Source: Saccoglossus kowalevskii
Lineage: Eukaryota; Hemichordata; Enteropneusta; Harrimaniidae
Reading direction: 5' to 3'
Assembly: GCF_000003605.2 (NCBI RefSeq)
Contig: NW_003108580.1
Location: 628,378-663,403 of the forward strand
Length of the DNA: 35,026 bases
The notes beneath the pieces are model-generated. The model did not search any database and had not been told where the DNA came from. It worked only from the letters and a program-made list of their open reading frames with translations. Below are positions 1 to 9,900 of the stretch, one piece after another (positions within the stretch are counted from its first letter, which is position 1; the number at the start of each line of letters is the position of its first letter). The position numbers and the translations under genes were made by a program.

Positions 1-575
1 TTGTGTTTTTCCCTTCGACGGGTTCAAAAATGGCGGGTCTCTGTGCGCCTCTGTAGCGCTATGTTCTTTACTGATTCTAACCCCATGTGTTGTTCCATAA
101 ATGTTCGTATAAATTCTATACATCCCTTGCTTCCTTGTTCTGACCCCTCTGGTATGTTTCTGAAATTAATATTCATCCGTCTTCCTCTATTTTCTTGATC
201 GTCTTGTTTCCATTTTAGTCTTTCTATTTCTTTTTCGGCTTCTCGTAGTTTTTCTTCTAATTCAGTCAATTCATGTTTGGTGGCTGTGTCTTTCGTAATT
301 TCTTCCATTTTCTCGTAGACATTTTCGATCGATGTTTCTATATCTTTCACTCTTCCTTCCATCTCTTCTATTTTCTTAGTTAATGGTGCGATCTGCTCGA
401 CATCAGACTTTATTTCGAAGATTTTCTTTAGGATTATCGTTATTTTTTGTTCTGTAGGCAGGTTCACGAGTGTTTTAAGATCTTGCTGGCTATTGCCGCT
501 TTCCGTACCGCCATCTTGTTCCTCTCCTCGGTCCGGTGTTGTTCGCCTTGTATTTCTGGTCGATCCTGATATCAT
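1..575 (-). mobile_element. L1/Tx1-type LINE, 5' part with decayed ORF1
   Basis: The minus-strand frame from 575 down to 24 encodes 183 residues: a polar N-terminus with TPDRGEEQDGG, a long heptad-rich coiled coil (roughly residues 45-120, Glu/Lys/Leu rich), and then the start of an RRM-like segment beginning around RRMNINFRNIPEG. This is the usual order of ORF1 proteins of L1 and Tx1 LINEs, which bind RNA as coiled-coil trimers. The frame stops at about 24 after a frameshift near 50-56. Beyond it another minus frame continues with family-like residues to the window edge, so the copy is probably dead. The element extends past the left edge, and its 5' UTR probably lies at 576-830 without a clear border. 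It sits upstream of, or in an intron of, the gene whose last exon is at 1335. The family is clear; the exact clade is inference. Confidence 0.75.
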
Positions 576-1334
576 TTGGTCTACTCTTCTATCTTTGTTC
601 TGTAGCTGGTCTTATTACTTGCCATGGTGTATTACATTTTTCTGGTTGATGAGGTTTTCGATAGATTTTTTCTTATTTTGGTGGAGCAGATCGGTACCGA
701 TGTTTCTACTACTCACGCATGCGCACTCTCTCCATATACCAAGACTTAACACACCTCTGCATTATAAATTGTACACATTTCAAAACATAAAAAACCTACA
801 ACCAAGCACAACGCGTAATTGTTAGAATTTACAGCTCGCTTTTAAATGCCGACTGGCTATACAAGATCTCTAAAAACTGTTCACCATCAACATTGGTTGT
901 GTGAGCCCTCCCTGTGCACATGTGAAGTTCTGACAACAGTAGTGATTTAAAATATTTTTAGAGAAAATTACTTGCAGCTATAATGAAGCAATTCTCTGTA
1001 ATATCTTTTATAACTAAATAAAGTAAATGATTTCTATCTAGTGGTTATTATCTAAATGCTATGTTTAAAGCATCATTTTCAATAACATAGTGTTTCACAT
1101 GCTCACTGGACATCAGTGATTTAATTGTATTTTTTCAAAATGTCCTAAATATGTTAAATAAGTTTTTCTGTTAAATTTAATGTTTTGCACCTAAAATATT
1201 GCAAATAATTCTCATGACGCTAGGTGCCACTTGAGACAACTTAATGCGATATTGGACACATTCATCATGTACATGGTGAAAAGATTTTTGCTTTTCTACA
1301 ATGGAGACCTCAATTAATCTTCTTTTTTTTTCAG
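576..1334. other. No gene seen; probable LINE 5' UTR and intron
   Basis: No coding exon is convincing on either strand. The first 250 bases are probably the 5' UTR of the minus-strand LINE. The rest is AT-rich and ends with a polypyrimidine tract and CAG acceptor at 1321-1334, so it is best read as intron of the plus-strand gene that ends at 1427. Confidence 0.4.
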
Positions 1335-1427
1335 AGCGAAGCTGGACTAATTTTATTGGAAGGCTCCCTTTGTGAAGACTATTTTAAAATACGAGAACTT
1401 TTGTATGAACAGTATGCAGTTGTGTAA
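1335..1427 (+). CDS. Last exon of an unidentified gene
   Basis: A strong acceptor (T-run plus CAG) ends at 1334. The open phase then encodes 30 residues, starting [20 protein letters not shown] and ending LLYEQYAVV, followed by TAA at 1425-1427. The other two frames stop quickly. The residue mix (acidic, Leu/Ile/Tyr, one Cys) reads like the C-terminus of a soluble conserved protein, but I do not recognise the family. Earlier exons must lie left of the window. The incoming phase is 0 if the codon starts exactly at the acceptor. Confidence 0.5.
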   Translation, partial: SEAGLILLEGSLCEDYFKIRELLYEQYAVV

Positions 1428-2749
1428 TTTATGCAAGTGTGAATCAGAATATTGTGTTTCTTTGATTTGATCACAAACCAATAGTTTAGATTTGTTAAAG
1501 AGTCAATATTATATATCTGGCTGTATAAACTCTATACACGTGTTTGGGACCGAGGATTTATAAGATTCATTCTGTGTGATTTTGATTTTTGTGCGCGACA
1601 GTCAAACACATTTTCAGAGAGATTTCAGTGAATGCTTGGAAAGGTTTGATTGAGTAACTATAAATAAGTGTGATTATTGCTGTATTAAAAATGCAATACA
1701 TCACAAATTCATGCTTTGTGAATATGCAAAACAGCCTGAGATGAACACAAGTACAGATGTTTTTCATGCAATTTTGTGATCATCTGTCAATATGCGTGAC
1801 TCTTCAATTCATGTGATATCTTCATTGCATATCATTCCACTAGCATATATCTATCTTATAAATTGTTGTCGAGTCGTGTATGAATGTGTTGACGAGGTCT
1901 TCCTTATTTGGAAAATTTGCATCACATTTATGCCGCAACAGTGTAGCATGCTATTGCAATTGTTCAAATCATGTAAAATGTGATTTTGCTTGTAAAATTA
2001 AGACTACAAGGAGGAAAAAAATCAGGATATCACTGAGGGTGTTCAGTATACATTAAATATACTACCTGTCTGTCGATATGATAAACATCTTCATGTGTAT
2101 TTTGTGTTATTCTTGAAATAAATTCATAGTATCAGGAGTATACACAGTAATTTTGTAATAATTTTTATACAGTTACCTGCAATTGTTTTGTTAACTTTTT
2201 GTTGAAAGCATGTGCGGGGTGGAGTACATGTAGAGGTGGAAGTTATGGGATGGTTCACCATAAAGATGGTGGATGTAGTTATGTACAGTAGGGTGTAGGA
2301 TACATGTAGAGGTTGGGGTAGGGTGGAATACACATTTCAGTGTTGTGTACATTTAAATATACTTACACCAGTAATTATTAGGATTCAACACATTTATGTT
2401 TAATTTTTATGTGCCGAAATTTATTCTAAAGCAATTAATGCTTAAATCAGATTATTTGATTGGCTTAGAGGCATGAACACACTACTGTTGTCACCATTAT
2501 ATACCATTCATATTAGCTACTCTTGGAGGCTTTTAGTAGGTGATGTGTTAATCAGACAGCCTGTGACAATTTGTGATAGAGCGATACTTCCATCTCGCAT
2601 ACTGTTTTCAATTCAACACAGCTATCATATAAATATTTCGGTTTATAAATAATTTATATCATATTTAGCTTGTTTGAATCCATTGTATTGAAGCTATCTT
2701 CACTTTGTTACATTTTAAGTTTCAAAACTGTTGTCTTGTATTTCTTATT
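1428..2749 (+). other. Probable 3' UTR of the unidentified gene
   Basis: There are no open frames of note between the TAA at 1425 and the poly(A) signals at 2750-2767. The stretch includes a G-rich patch at about 2210-2330 with two copies of a TACATGTAGAGGT motif, and an earlier AATAAA near 2117 that could give a shorter 3' end. UTR status is inferred only from position. Confidence 0.35.
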
Positions 2750-2767
2750 AATAAAAACATAAATAAA
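2750..2767 (+). terminator. Poly(A) signals
   Basis: AATAAA occurs at 2750-2755 and again at 2762-2767. A T/GT-rich stretch (TGCTGTTTTTTTTGTTC) follows from about 2776. This is a plausible cleavage site for the gene whose stop codon is at 1425. Confidence 0.4.
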
Positions 2768-3720
2768 CTTAATACTGCTGTTTTTTTTGTTCTTTTTATG
2801 TCGCCAAAGTATTTTCAACAATACTAGGCTTTGCAATACCAGGCACTTTAATAATAATATTTTCTTTTAATAAGAGGACAAGAATCTAGATTTGACACGT
2901 GTTCTGAACATTAGCACACATGTATACAACAGAGAATCAATAAAAATGTCTTATTGTCAAGCTATTGAGAAGTCGCGTCTGCTGTCTGGTGTAAAACAAC
3001 TTTCTATGCAGGCAACAAAAGAGAAAATTTCAGACTTGTATAAATTGTACCGTGTAACCTATAATTTTTTGTGTGACGCGTAGTCTTCAATGATAAAACC
3101 GTTGCAATACATGTACTAACAGAATGACTTCCATTTACTAATATACACATCAAAAATAAGCTAGTGGCTCCTAACCTTTTTCCCCCAAGTAATACCTTTG
3201 CATTGGCTGAAATACAATTTATTCCAAAATGAATAATTTCTGGAGTTTTTTTTCCTTCTCGTATAAACCAAGCAAGGTATGTCCTCATTGTTGACTGCAG
3301 TTAGTTTATATCCAATCTATTTTTAAGGCCTAGGTCAATTTTGGCATATCTTGCAAGATATTTGTAAAAATTAACTAATTAATTGTTCTCTTCATGTGAT
3401 TACAGCAAGTCAATTTTTATCTTTGCACACTTTGCAAACTTATCAATCACCATAAAATATCCAAGTTCAATTTTGGTGTAACTAGCATGTTCATGTATAT
3501 CGGGGGGTAATTTTAAGATATGTACGAAAATTTGAAAAAGAAATTACTTCAGAGAATTAATTTTACACTGCTGATCCCAAAAACTAGATGTTGGTAAATA
3601 TACTAAGTATGTGTCAAATAATAATTTATCCAAAAACTCTCTGCAAATCTAATTGGTGGTTTGAGGCCTGACACTAGCCTGTTAGGACTCCCTAGAATTG
3701 TCTAAAAGCAGTCCTTCAAC
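2768..3720. other. Intergenic, nothing recognised
   Basis: AT-rich sequence with only short open frames on both strands (for example 2892-3083 and 3004-3288), which lack splice support or protein-like composition. I see no gene here. Confidence 0.4.
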
Positions 3721-3730
3721 TCTCGCGAGA
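3721..3730. promoter_or_regulatory. TCTCGCGAGA promoter motif
   Basis: Perfect palindrome TCTCGCGAGA. In animals this 10-mer is a known core element of TATA-less housekeeping promoters (the BANP/CGCG element). It lies at the upstream edge of the only CpG-richer stretch before the TFB2M-like gene, so it probably marks that promoter. Confidence 0.5.
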
Positions 3731-4284
3731 TTAATATAGAGCAACGAGATAATGGCTACATGTGTTCGTAATCGTGTGCATATCGTAAAGATGCACATTT
3801 TGATTTGTTAAAGATTATTACGACAGGATACATGCTACTGTCCCATCACTTTATTTGGTGAGTTATTATTTCATTTCACGTTGGTATAACGAAGTGCATT
3901 ACGATCGAGAATCGCCCTTCGTCTCGCTGATCGCTCGAGTCCCGAATTTAAATCACCGTCACGATCGTGACGATCTCCTGTAATGTACGTACTCAAAGTT
4001 TCATGTATCACAACCTCCAAATTACAAGCCGTCAGCGTCTGTGTGTGCCGAAATTACCCGTTGTGAGACAAAACAAACGTCTTCTGTAAATGGGCAGCTA
4101 TATTACGTAACAGTAACTATGAAGACCGAACTCTGAGTATGAAGACTCGTGCTAGTGTTTGCGGTGCCGCTATAAACATCAAAGAGTTCATGTCCGGAAA
4201 GTGGAACAAGTTGTTGACACTGCTTGAAAGTTACTAGTGTTGCCCAAAATAAAAATATACTGAATTCAACAACAAATTCAAATG
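3731..4284 (+). promoter_or_regulatory. Promoter and possible non-coding first exon of TFB2M-like gene
   Basis: This stretch has visibly more CpG than its surroundings. It contains a 16-bp perfect palindrome CGTCACGATCGTGACG at 3957-3972, which carries two divergent ATF/CREB half-sites. Candidate splice donors are TTG|GTGAGT at 3858 and ATG|GTAAGA at 4285. The first coding exon downstream begins at an acceptor (6506), so a 5' UTR exon must exist, and this is the best place for it. The exact start site and which donor is used cannot be read from the sequence. Confidence 0.4.
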
Positions 4285-6506
4285 GTAAGACAGATCTTGG
4301 CTTTTGATAATGACCTAAAACAAGTTGGTTGCTATGAAATGCAAGTCGTATCGAACAATCAACTAGTAATGCTTTACTTTACATAATATGACATTCAGTT
4401 TTGTTTGGATTAAGATAAAATTATGTCATACTACTCAATTCAATAATGTACAAAATATGTTTTGTCGGTTTTAGAGCCTATTAGTATTATGTTTTCTAAT
4501 ATGCTAGGATATGCATTTATTTCAGTATCTCAAAAATTGATGACATGTGTTCATGTGTAATCTTAAAGGGGAAACTTCCAATCCCAGGGATTGCACCAAA
4601 GAATCATGGGACACTATTGTTTATGTTGTTTACAAAGTTAATCTATCTTTTGTTATCCATTGTCATTTTAATCCAAAAAGTAAATTTTTTGTGAGATTAG
4701 GCTTAACTTAAAGTGTCCCTTTAAACTCAAAATTGATATTTGGTGGGTTTTTAATGACAATATGTGTTTTCATTGGAGTCTATGGAAACCGCTGATAAAT
4801 TGTCATTTTATGTATATATAATATTTAAAGAAGAGATGCAGTTTACCTGACAGGTATTTTAATTAGCTAATTAGGAAACCAAGATGACCTCCCTTGTCCA
4901 CAAAACTATATATTTTCGGAAAGCTTATTGTATGAATTTTAATATTTTGTTTTGTATTTTTTTTATGGACACTGTAGTTTGAAATATGCACAAAAATGTG
5001 CTTTTTTGGTCAAAAGTGATTTAAAAAAAATTAGCTTCTAAACCATGCTTCTGTTTCCTGTCAAAATTGGTATATGGGTACATCTGTTTACTATGAAAAA
5101 AGTGCCGTCTTGAAAACTTTTTTTTAAAGTTCTGGGATGTGCACTAAAAAGAAGCTGAGATAACTGCTAATTTGCATAACAATTCACTCAGTAAGAAGTT
5201 TGCTAATGCTCATAATTAAAATGACTGTAACAGTTCCAAATTTAAATGTATTATCATTTTGTATAAAGTTAAATATAGTGCATAATATGGAGATCCCGTA
5301 ATTTCTTTTTTTCACCATGTTTCTTTTTTATTATTTATGTACAGCCTTGCTAAATCTTGCAAAGCATTCAAAAGAGAGAATGTTTGCACCTGTTATCTAT
5401 ATTTTAAAATCGTTTTTTGAGTATGTTCACTATTCACAATTCTACACAATTTTAACAGTCTATAGCCAAGACTGTTTGAATAATAAAAAGCAAAAAAAAA
5501 AAATTCACTCCCAAGTGACCACGAACCTGCATCTCTACCGAAAGAGTTTTCTCGAAAACAGATTGACAGAGAATTTAGTTATAGACAGATTTTGACACAA
5601 AATATTGTTACTGCCATATGCGTTGAATAGTCCTGTGTAGTTTTTTTGGCAGATCCAACTGTGCGAGTGCTACACTGAGTCATCCCAGGACATCGCAAAA
5701 TATTGAACAACAAAAGTTTGCGCAGAAAATAGTAATTAATGACAGAAGCATCAATTTTATGTTATCTGCATATTATGCAAAATTAGGACCTATAGATTCT
5801 GAATGGCTTAATCTGATTGTTCCAGGAATACATGTAGTATACGTCACTTGTTAGAAATTTCAGTGGTGATGGTGCATGCAAGGGCCATAAGTTATTTGTT
5901 TTTTTCCACATTATTCCTTTATTTAACATTTTTTTTGATTTCCAAAACATTTGAACACCTGATGCAAAATATTCCTATGTTTGAATATACCAAGATAAGT
6001 TATACCACTCACACATAAACTCCAAGTTATTGTTAATATTTTTCATTGTGCAAAGGGGTTGTAGGCTAATGATTATCGACCTTGATTCCATATAGTCTCG
6101 TGCTCTTCCTCATCCAGTTTCAATGTTTATCTAGCTATGTTTCTTGATACTAAACAATTGTAGTATTTCTATGTTCTCATCATGTATTCAGTTATTTTTA
6201 TCACCTATGGTGTCTTTGACATTGTATCTTGGATGGTTTTTAACACATTTAAGATTTTAAAGGGTGGTGCATGTAAACAAATGTATTTTACACATGACAT
6301 GTTCTGTACATCTCTATGAGTCCCATATTGAGCAGAACACTGCACGATGACCACTGCCCTTTAACTTTTGGTGGGTTGGCTTTTTAGAAAATCTACATGT
6401 ACATGGATTGCAAATGCATAGCACACAAGTAAAAAAAAATTACTTCATACATGTTATAATGTATCCTACTAGTATTATTCTGGTTCTTTTTTTTTGCTTT
6501 CTTTAG
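4285..6506 (+). other. Probable first intron of TFB2M-like gene
   Basis: AT-rich, without supported exons. It holds a possible terminal-inverted-repeat element at about 4563-4726 (TTAAAGGGG against CCCTTTAA ends), a weak tRNA-like B-box on the minus strand near 5517-5527 next to an A-run, and a 92-codon open frame at 5317-5595 that looks spurious. It ends with a pyrimidine tract and TTTAG at 6506. Confidence 0.35.
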
Positions 6507-6526
6507 GCTCCATCTCAACTGTAACT

Positions 6527-6956
6527 ATGAGTGGTGTTTTGTGTCAGATGTCACTGAGGACAATACATGCAAACCAAAGTGTGTGCAGATGTGGAAAATA
6601 TTCAGGCTTGCGTTTCTTATCTCTACAATTGCCAAGTAGACATTTGAGGACAGTTATTCTAAATGGTGGATTAATCAACAAATATGTATTGAACAGTGTT
6701 ACACAACATTATGCCATTCCACAAAGGTGTATGGCTTCTTATGCACGGAAAAAGAAGCAAATTGAGTTTGTATTTGAGGATAGAGAAGACACTGAAAAAT
6801 TATTCAAAAAATATTCATTACTACGGCCAAAAAAAAGCCCACTTGCCAAACAAATTTATGTGTTGGACAGGGAATTAGCAAGGACACTTGTTGACAAGAT
6901 GTGGCCAAATGGATCCTTGGCTCATGAAAAATCATTCATTCTTGACTGCTGTCCGG
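6527..6956 (+). CDS. TFB2M: TFB2M-like coding exon 1 (residues 1-143)
   Basis: The exon follows a TTTAG acceptor at 6506, with 20 untranslated bases before ATG. It holds the presequence, a Lys/Arg-rich linker (ARKKKQ) and the start of the methyltransferase fold. It ends inside the glycine-rich SAM loop at donor CCGG|GTAAGT, phase 1. Confidence 0.85.
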
Positions 6957-9900
6957 GTAAGTCTTATTTTCATACCTTGCTAAGTTATTATTCAGGGATT
7001 AATAGTCATGTCCATAATTGTGGGATACTGTAAAATACTTTATTTTAGCTGGAATTAATTTTCGCTGAAATACTTTTTGCGTATTTTGTATGGAATTTAT
7101 TTTCACTGATTTTTGACAAGTTTAATGCAAAATAGGAAACAAATTATATTTACTGGATTTTATTTTCACAATCATTCCTTCAGCGAAAATGGCAAAAATG
7201 AATTCCAAGTGAAAATAAAGTATTCTACAGTAGCTAAGCAATCTAGAATAAGACGATTCAGATTATTATGTAACATTACGCCATGTAGTTAAATCAAAAA
7301 TAAGATAAATTGCTCTGATGACAATTTACCATACTTGATGGAAACCTTTTTTTTTGTTGAATTTTTAGGTCCAGGGATTTTAACTGAAGAGTTATTGAAA
7401 TCTGGTGCTCCACGTGTTGTAGCTCTTGAAAATCAAGAATATTTTCTGCCATTTATTGGAAAACTAAGTCAGCAATATCCTAATAGATTACAGTGTGTTT
7501 ATGCTGATGTTAATAGATTAGATCCTGTTGGAGATGGTGATGTTTTTCCTCCTGCTAGAACATCTATAGATTTATTTCAAATAATTGGTGCTAAACCGAC
7601 TGAATGGGAGTCAGGTATGTTTATATTATGCATTCCAAGCTTTTACAAGCTATTAAAGTGTGTGAGAATTATTTTTGAACAACCTTCATGGGAGATCTTG
7701 TTCAACTCCCACAAGCTTTAATAACAGTCATGGAAGGCTTTATATACATCCATGGTTGGACTTTGCCACTTTCCCACAAATGGCATAATCACTGTATACA
7801 AGGCCTTCTCTGATTGGTTGACTAATATAATTATCACACAAACAATATCTCCTATAGAGTTTGTTAAGATCTTTGAGCATTTGCAGTCAGAAAATTAAAA
7901 AATAGTGAGAAAGTAAATTTAAAAATGAACAATTAGAAGAATATTAAAGAATGAAAGAAAGCCCAATAAAATTCAATTTTAATCAGATTGGACCAGAACC
8001 TGGCAGAAGATTGGATCTTTATGCAAACGTAACTGATTTTGATAGTGATTCTTTGTAATCATTTTGAAATAAAATCTGATACACAAGTGTTATGAATCAG
8101 TTTATAATTAAATACTTCAGAAACTAATTAATATAATGCAAAATTATCTTGAAAAATTGTCTATGAATTTGAATTTTGTTTCTGTTACAACAAATATTAT
8201 ATTGCCTGTGTAAATTTGTTGAGCTTTCATGTGAATTTCTTCAATTAGATTCACATTCAAAAGTAATAGTTAAAATAGAAAGTATGTGCAATGAATCCCC
8301 ATGAATAGGACCAAACCTTTTGATCTCTGTACTCATTTTAAACCAATTCACATTGTGCAGGTCATATGGATTGTGAATGTGCATCGTCTTACACTAATCA
8401 TGCATCTGTTTGTAGATCCTGTGGTGAAAGTGATACATATGGTAGCTAATAAATACAATGAAAGAGCCTTACTCTTGAGGAATATATTCAACTTAGTCAA
8501 TAGATTTTCATGGTTTCAATATGGAAGGATAGAGAATTATTTTCTTATCAGTCACAAAGATTACAAGGTAAGAACATAATGTCAGTAATATTTAATACCG
8601 GTAGGTGTGTACAGTATGCATTGGTTTGCCACTCTTATTATCGTATATATATTATTATAGTTGAAATATACTGTATAAACTGTTTTTTTGAAATGAAATT
8701 TTTGTGGCTTTCGGTTTTTATGACACTTGTGAAGACAACGTTTTGCACTACTCACTGACACTCCATGCCAGAGAACACCAGAAAAATAAGTGTTTTGGAA
8801 ATGGTTTAAATCTTAATCTAGTAATATTTCATTACCTCGTCAGGTTTATGTGAATGTCTGTGGGGACTCTATAAGCATCTCAATGGCCAGTTTTAAATGA
8901 ATGAATGGCATACAATAGACAGTTACTGCAGTGTGGAGTGGTACATAACTAGTGACTAAAATGAAGGTGACATTTGTATTTCTTTTTGGTCTGTAGGCTA
9001 TAACACACACACCAAAACAGAAGTATCGCAGTCAATATTTACCTCTAGCAGTATTACATGATATGACGTGTCATGTTGAGTTGTTACATACAGTAAGTAT
9101 TTTTACCTCTAGCAGTATTACATGATATGACGTGTCATGTTGAGTTATTACATACAGTAAGTATTTTTACCTCTAGCAGTAATACATGATATGACGTGTC
9201 ATGTTGAGTTATTACATACAGTAAGTATTTTTACCTCTAGTAGTATTACATGATGTGACGTGTCATGTTGAGGTATTACAATGTTGGTTTTATTTTTATG
9301 TGACTTTAAGCATATCTCAAACATGCCTTAACAGATTTGGTTCAAAATTACAAATACACAACATAATTTTGTGTTCTCAGTTCTTAATTTAGCCAAATAC
9401 TTACACAGTGACTTCATATGATTTCAAAATGTCAGGCACTTAAAATATTGACAGGGATTATGTCAATTACAATGACATGCTCATTTATGGATTTTTAATA
9501 ACTATGCTTCTTTCAGGAACCAAGGACTTCATTTCATCCTTTCCCCAAAATGAGTATGGACCCCCCAACACAGCCTTCCCAAATACCTGTAAGTTTATCT
9601 CTGATTGCTTCATGTGTCAACTGTTTATCTTCTGTATTACAGTTACCTTTTTTGGGTGACATAATAGCTGACTGCTTATCATGGCTGACCACCAGATGAC
9701 ATAATAGCTGACTGCTTATCATGGCTGGTCACCAGATGACATGATAGCTGACTGCTTATCATGGCTGACCACCAGATGACATATTAGCTGACTGCTTATC
9801 ATGGCTGACCACCAGATGACATAATAGCTGACTGCTTATCATGGCTGGTCACCGGGTATCATGGCTGGTCACCGGGTAACATAATAGCTGAATGCGTATC

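Noticed and set aside
4563-4726. Possible MITE with TTAAAGGG ends
   Set aside because: Only about 14 imperfect terminal bases and no clear target duplication; mentioned in the intron entry but not called as an element.
5317-5595. 92-codon plus-strand frame in the TFB2M first intron
   Set aside because: It crosses an A-run, has mixed low-quality composition and lacks splice or start support. A tRNA-like B-box (GGTTCGTGGTC, minus strand) near 5517-5527 hints at a SINE, but no box A is visible.
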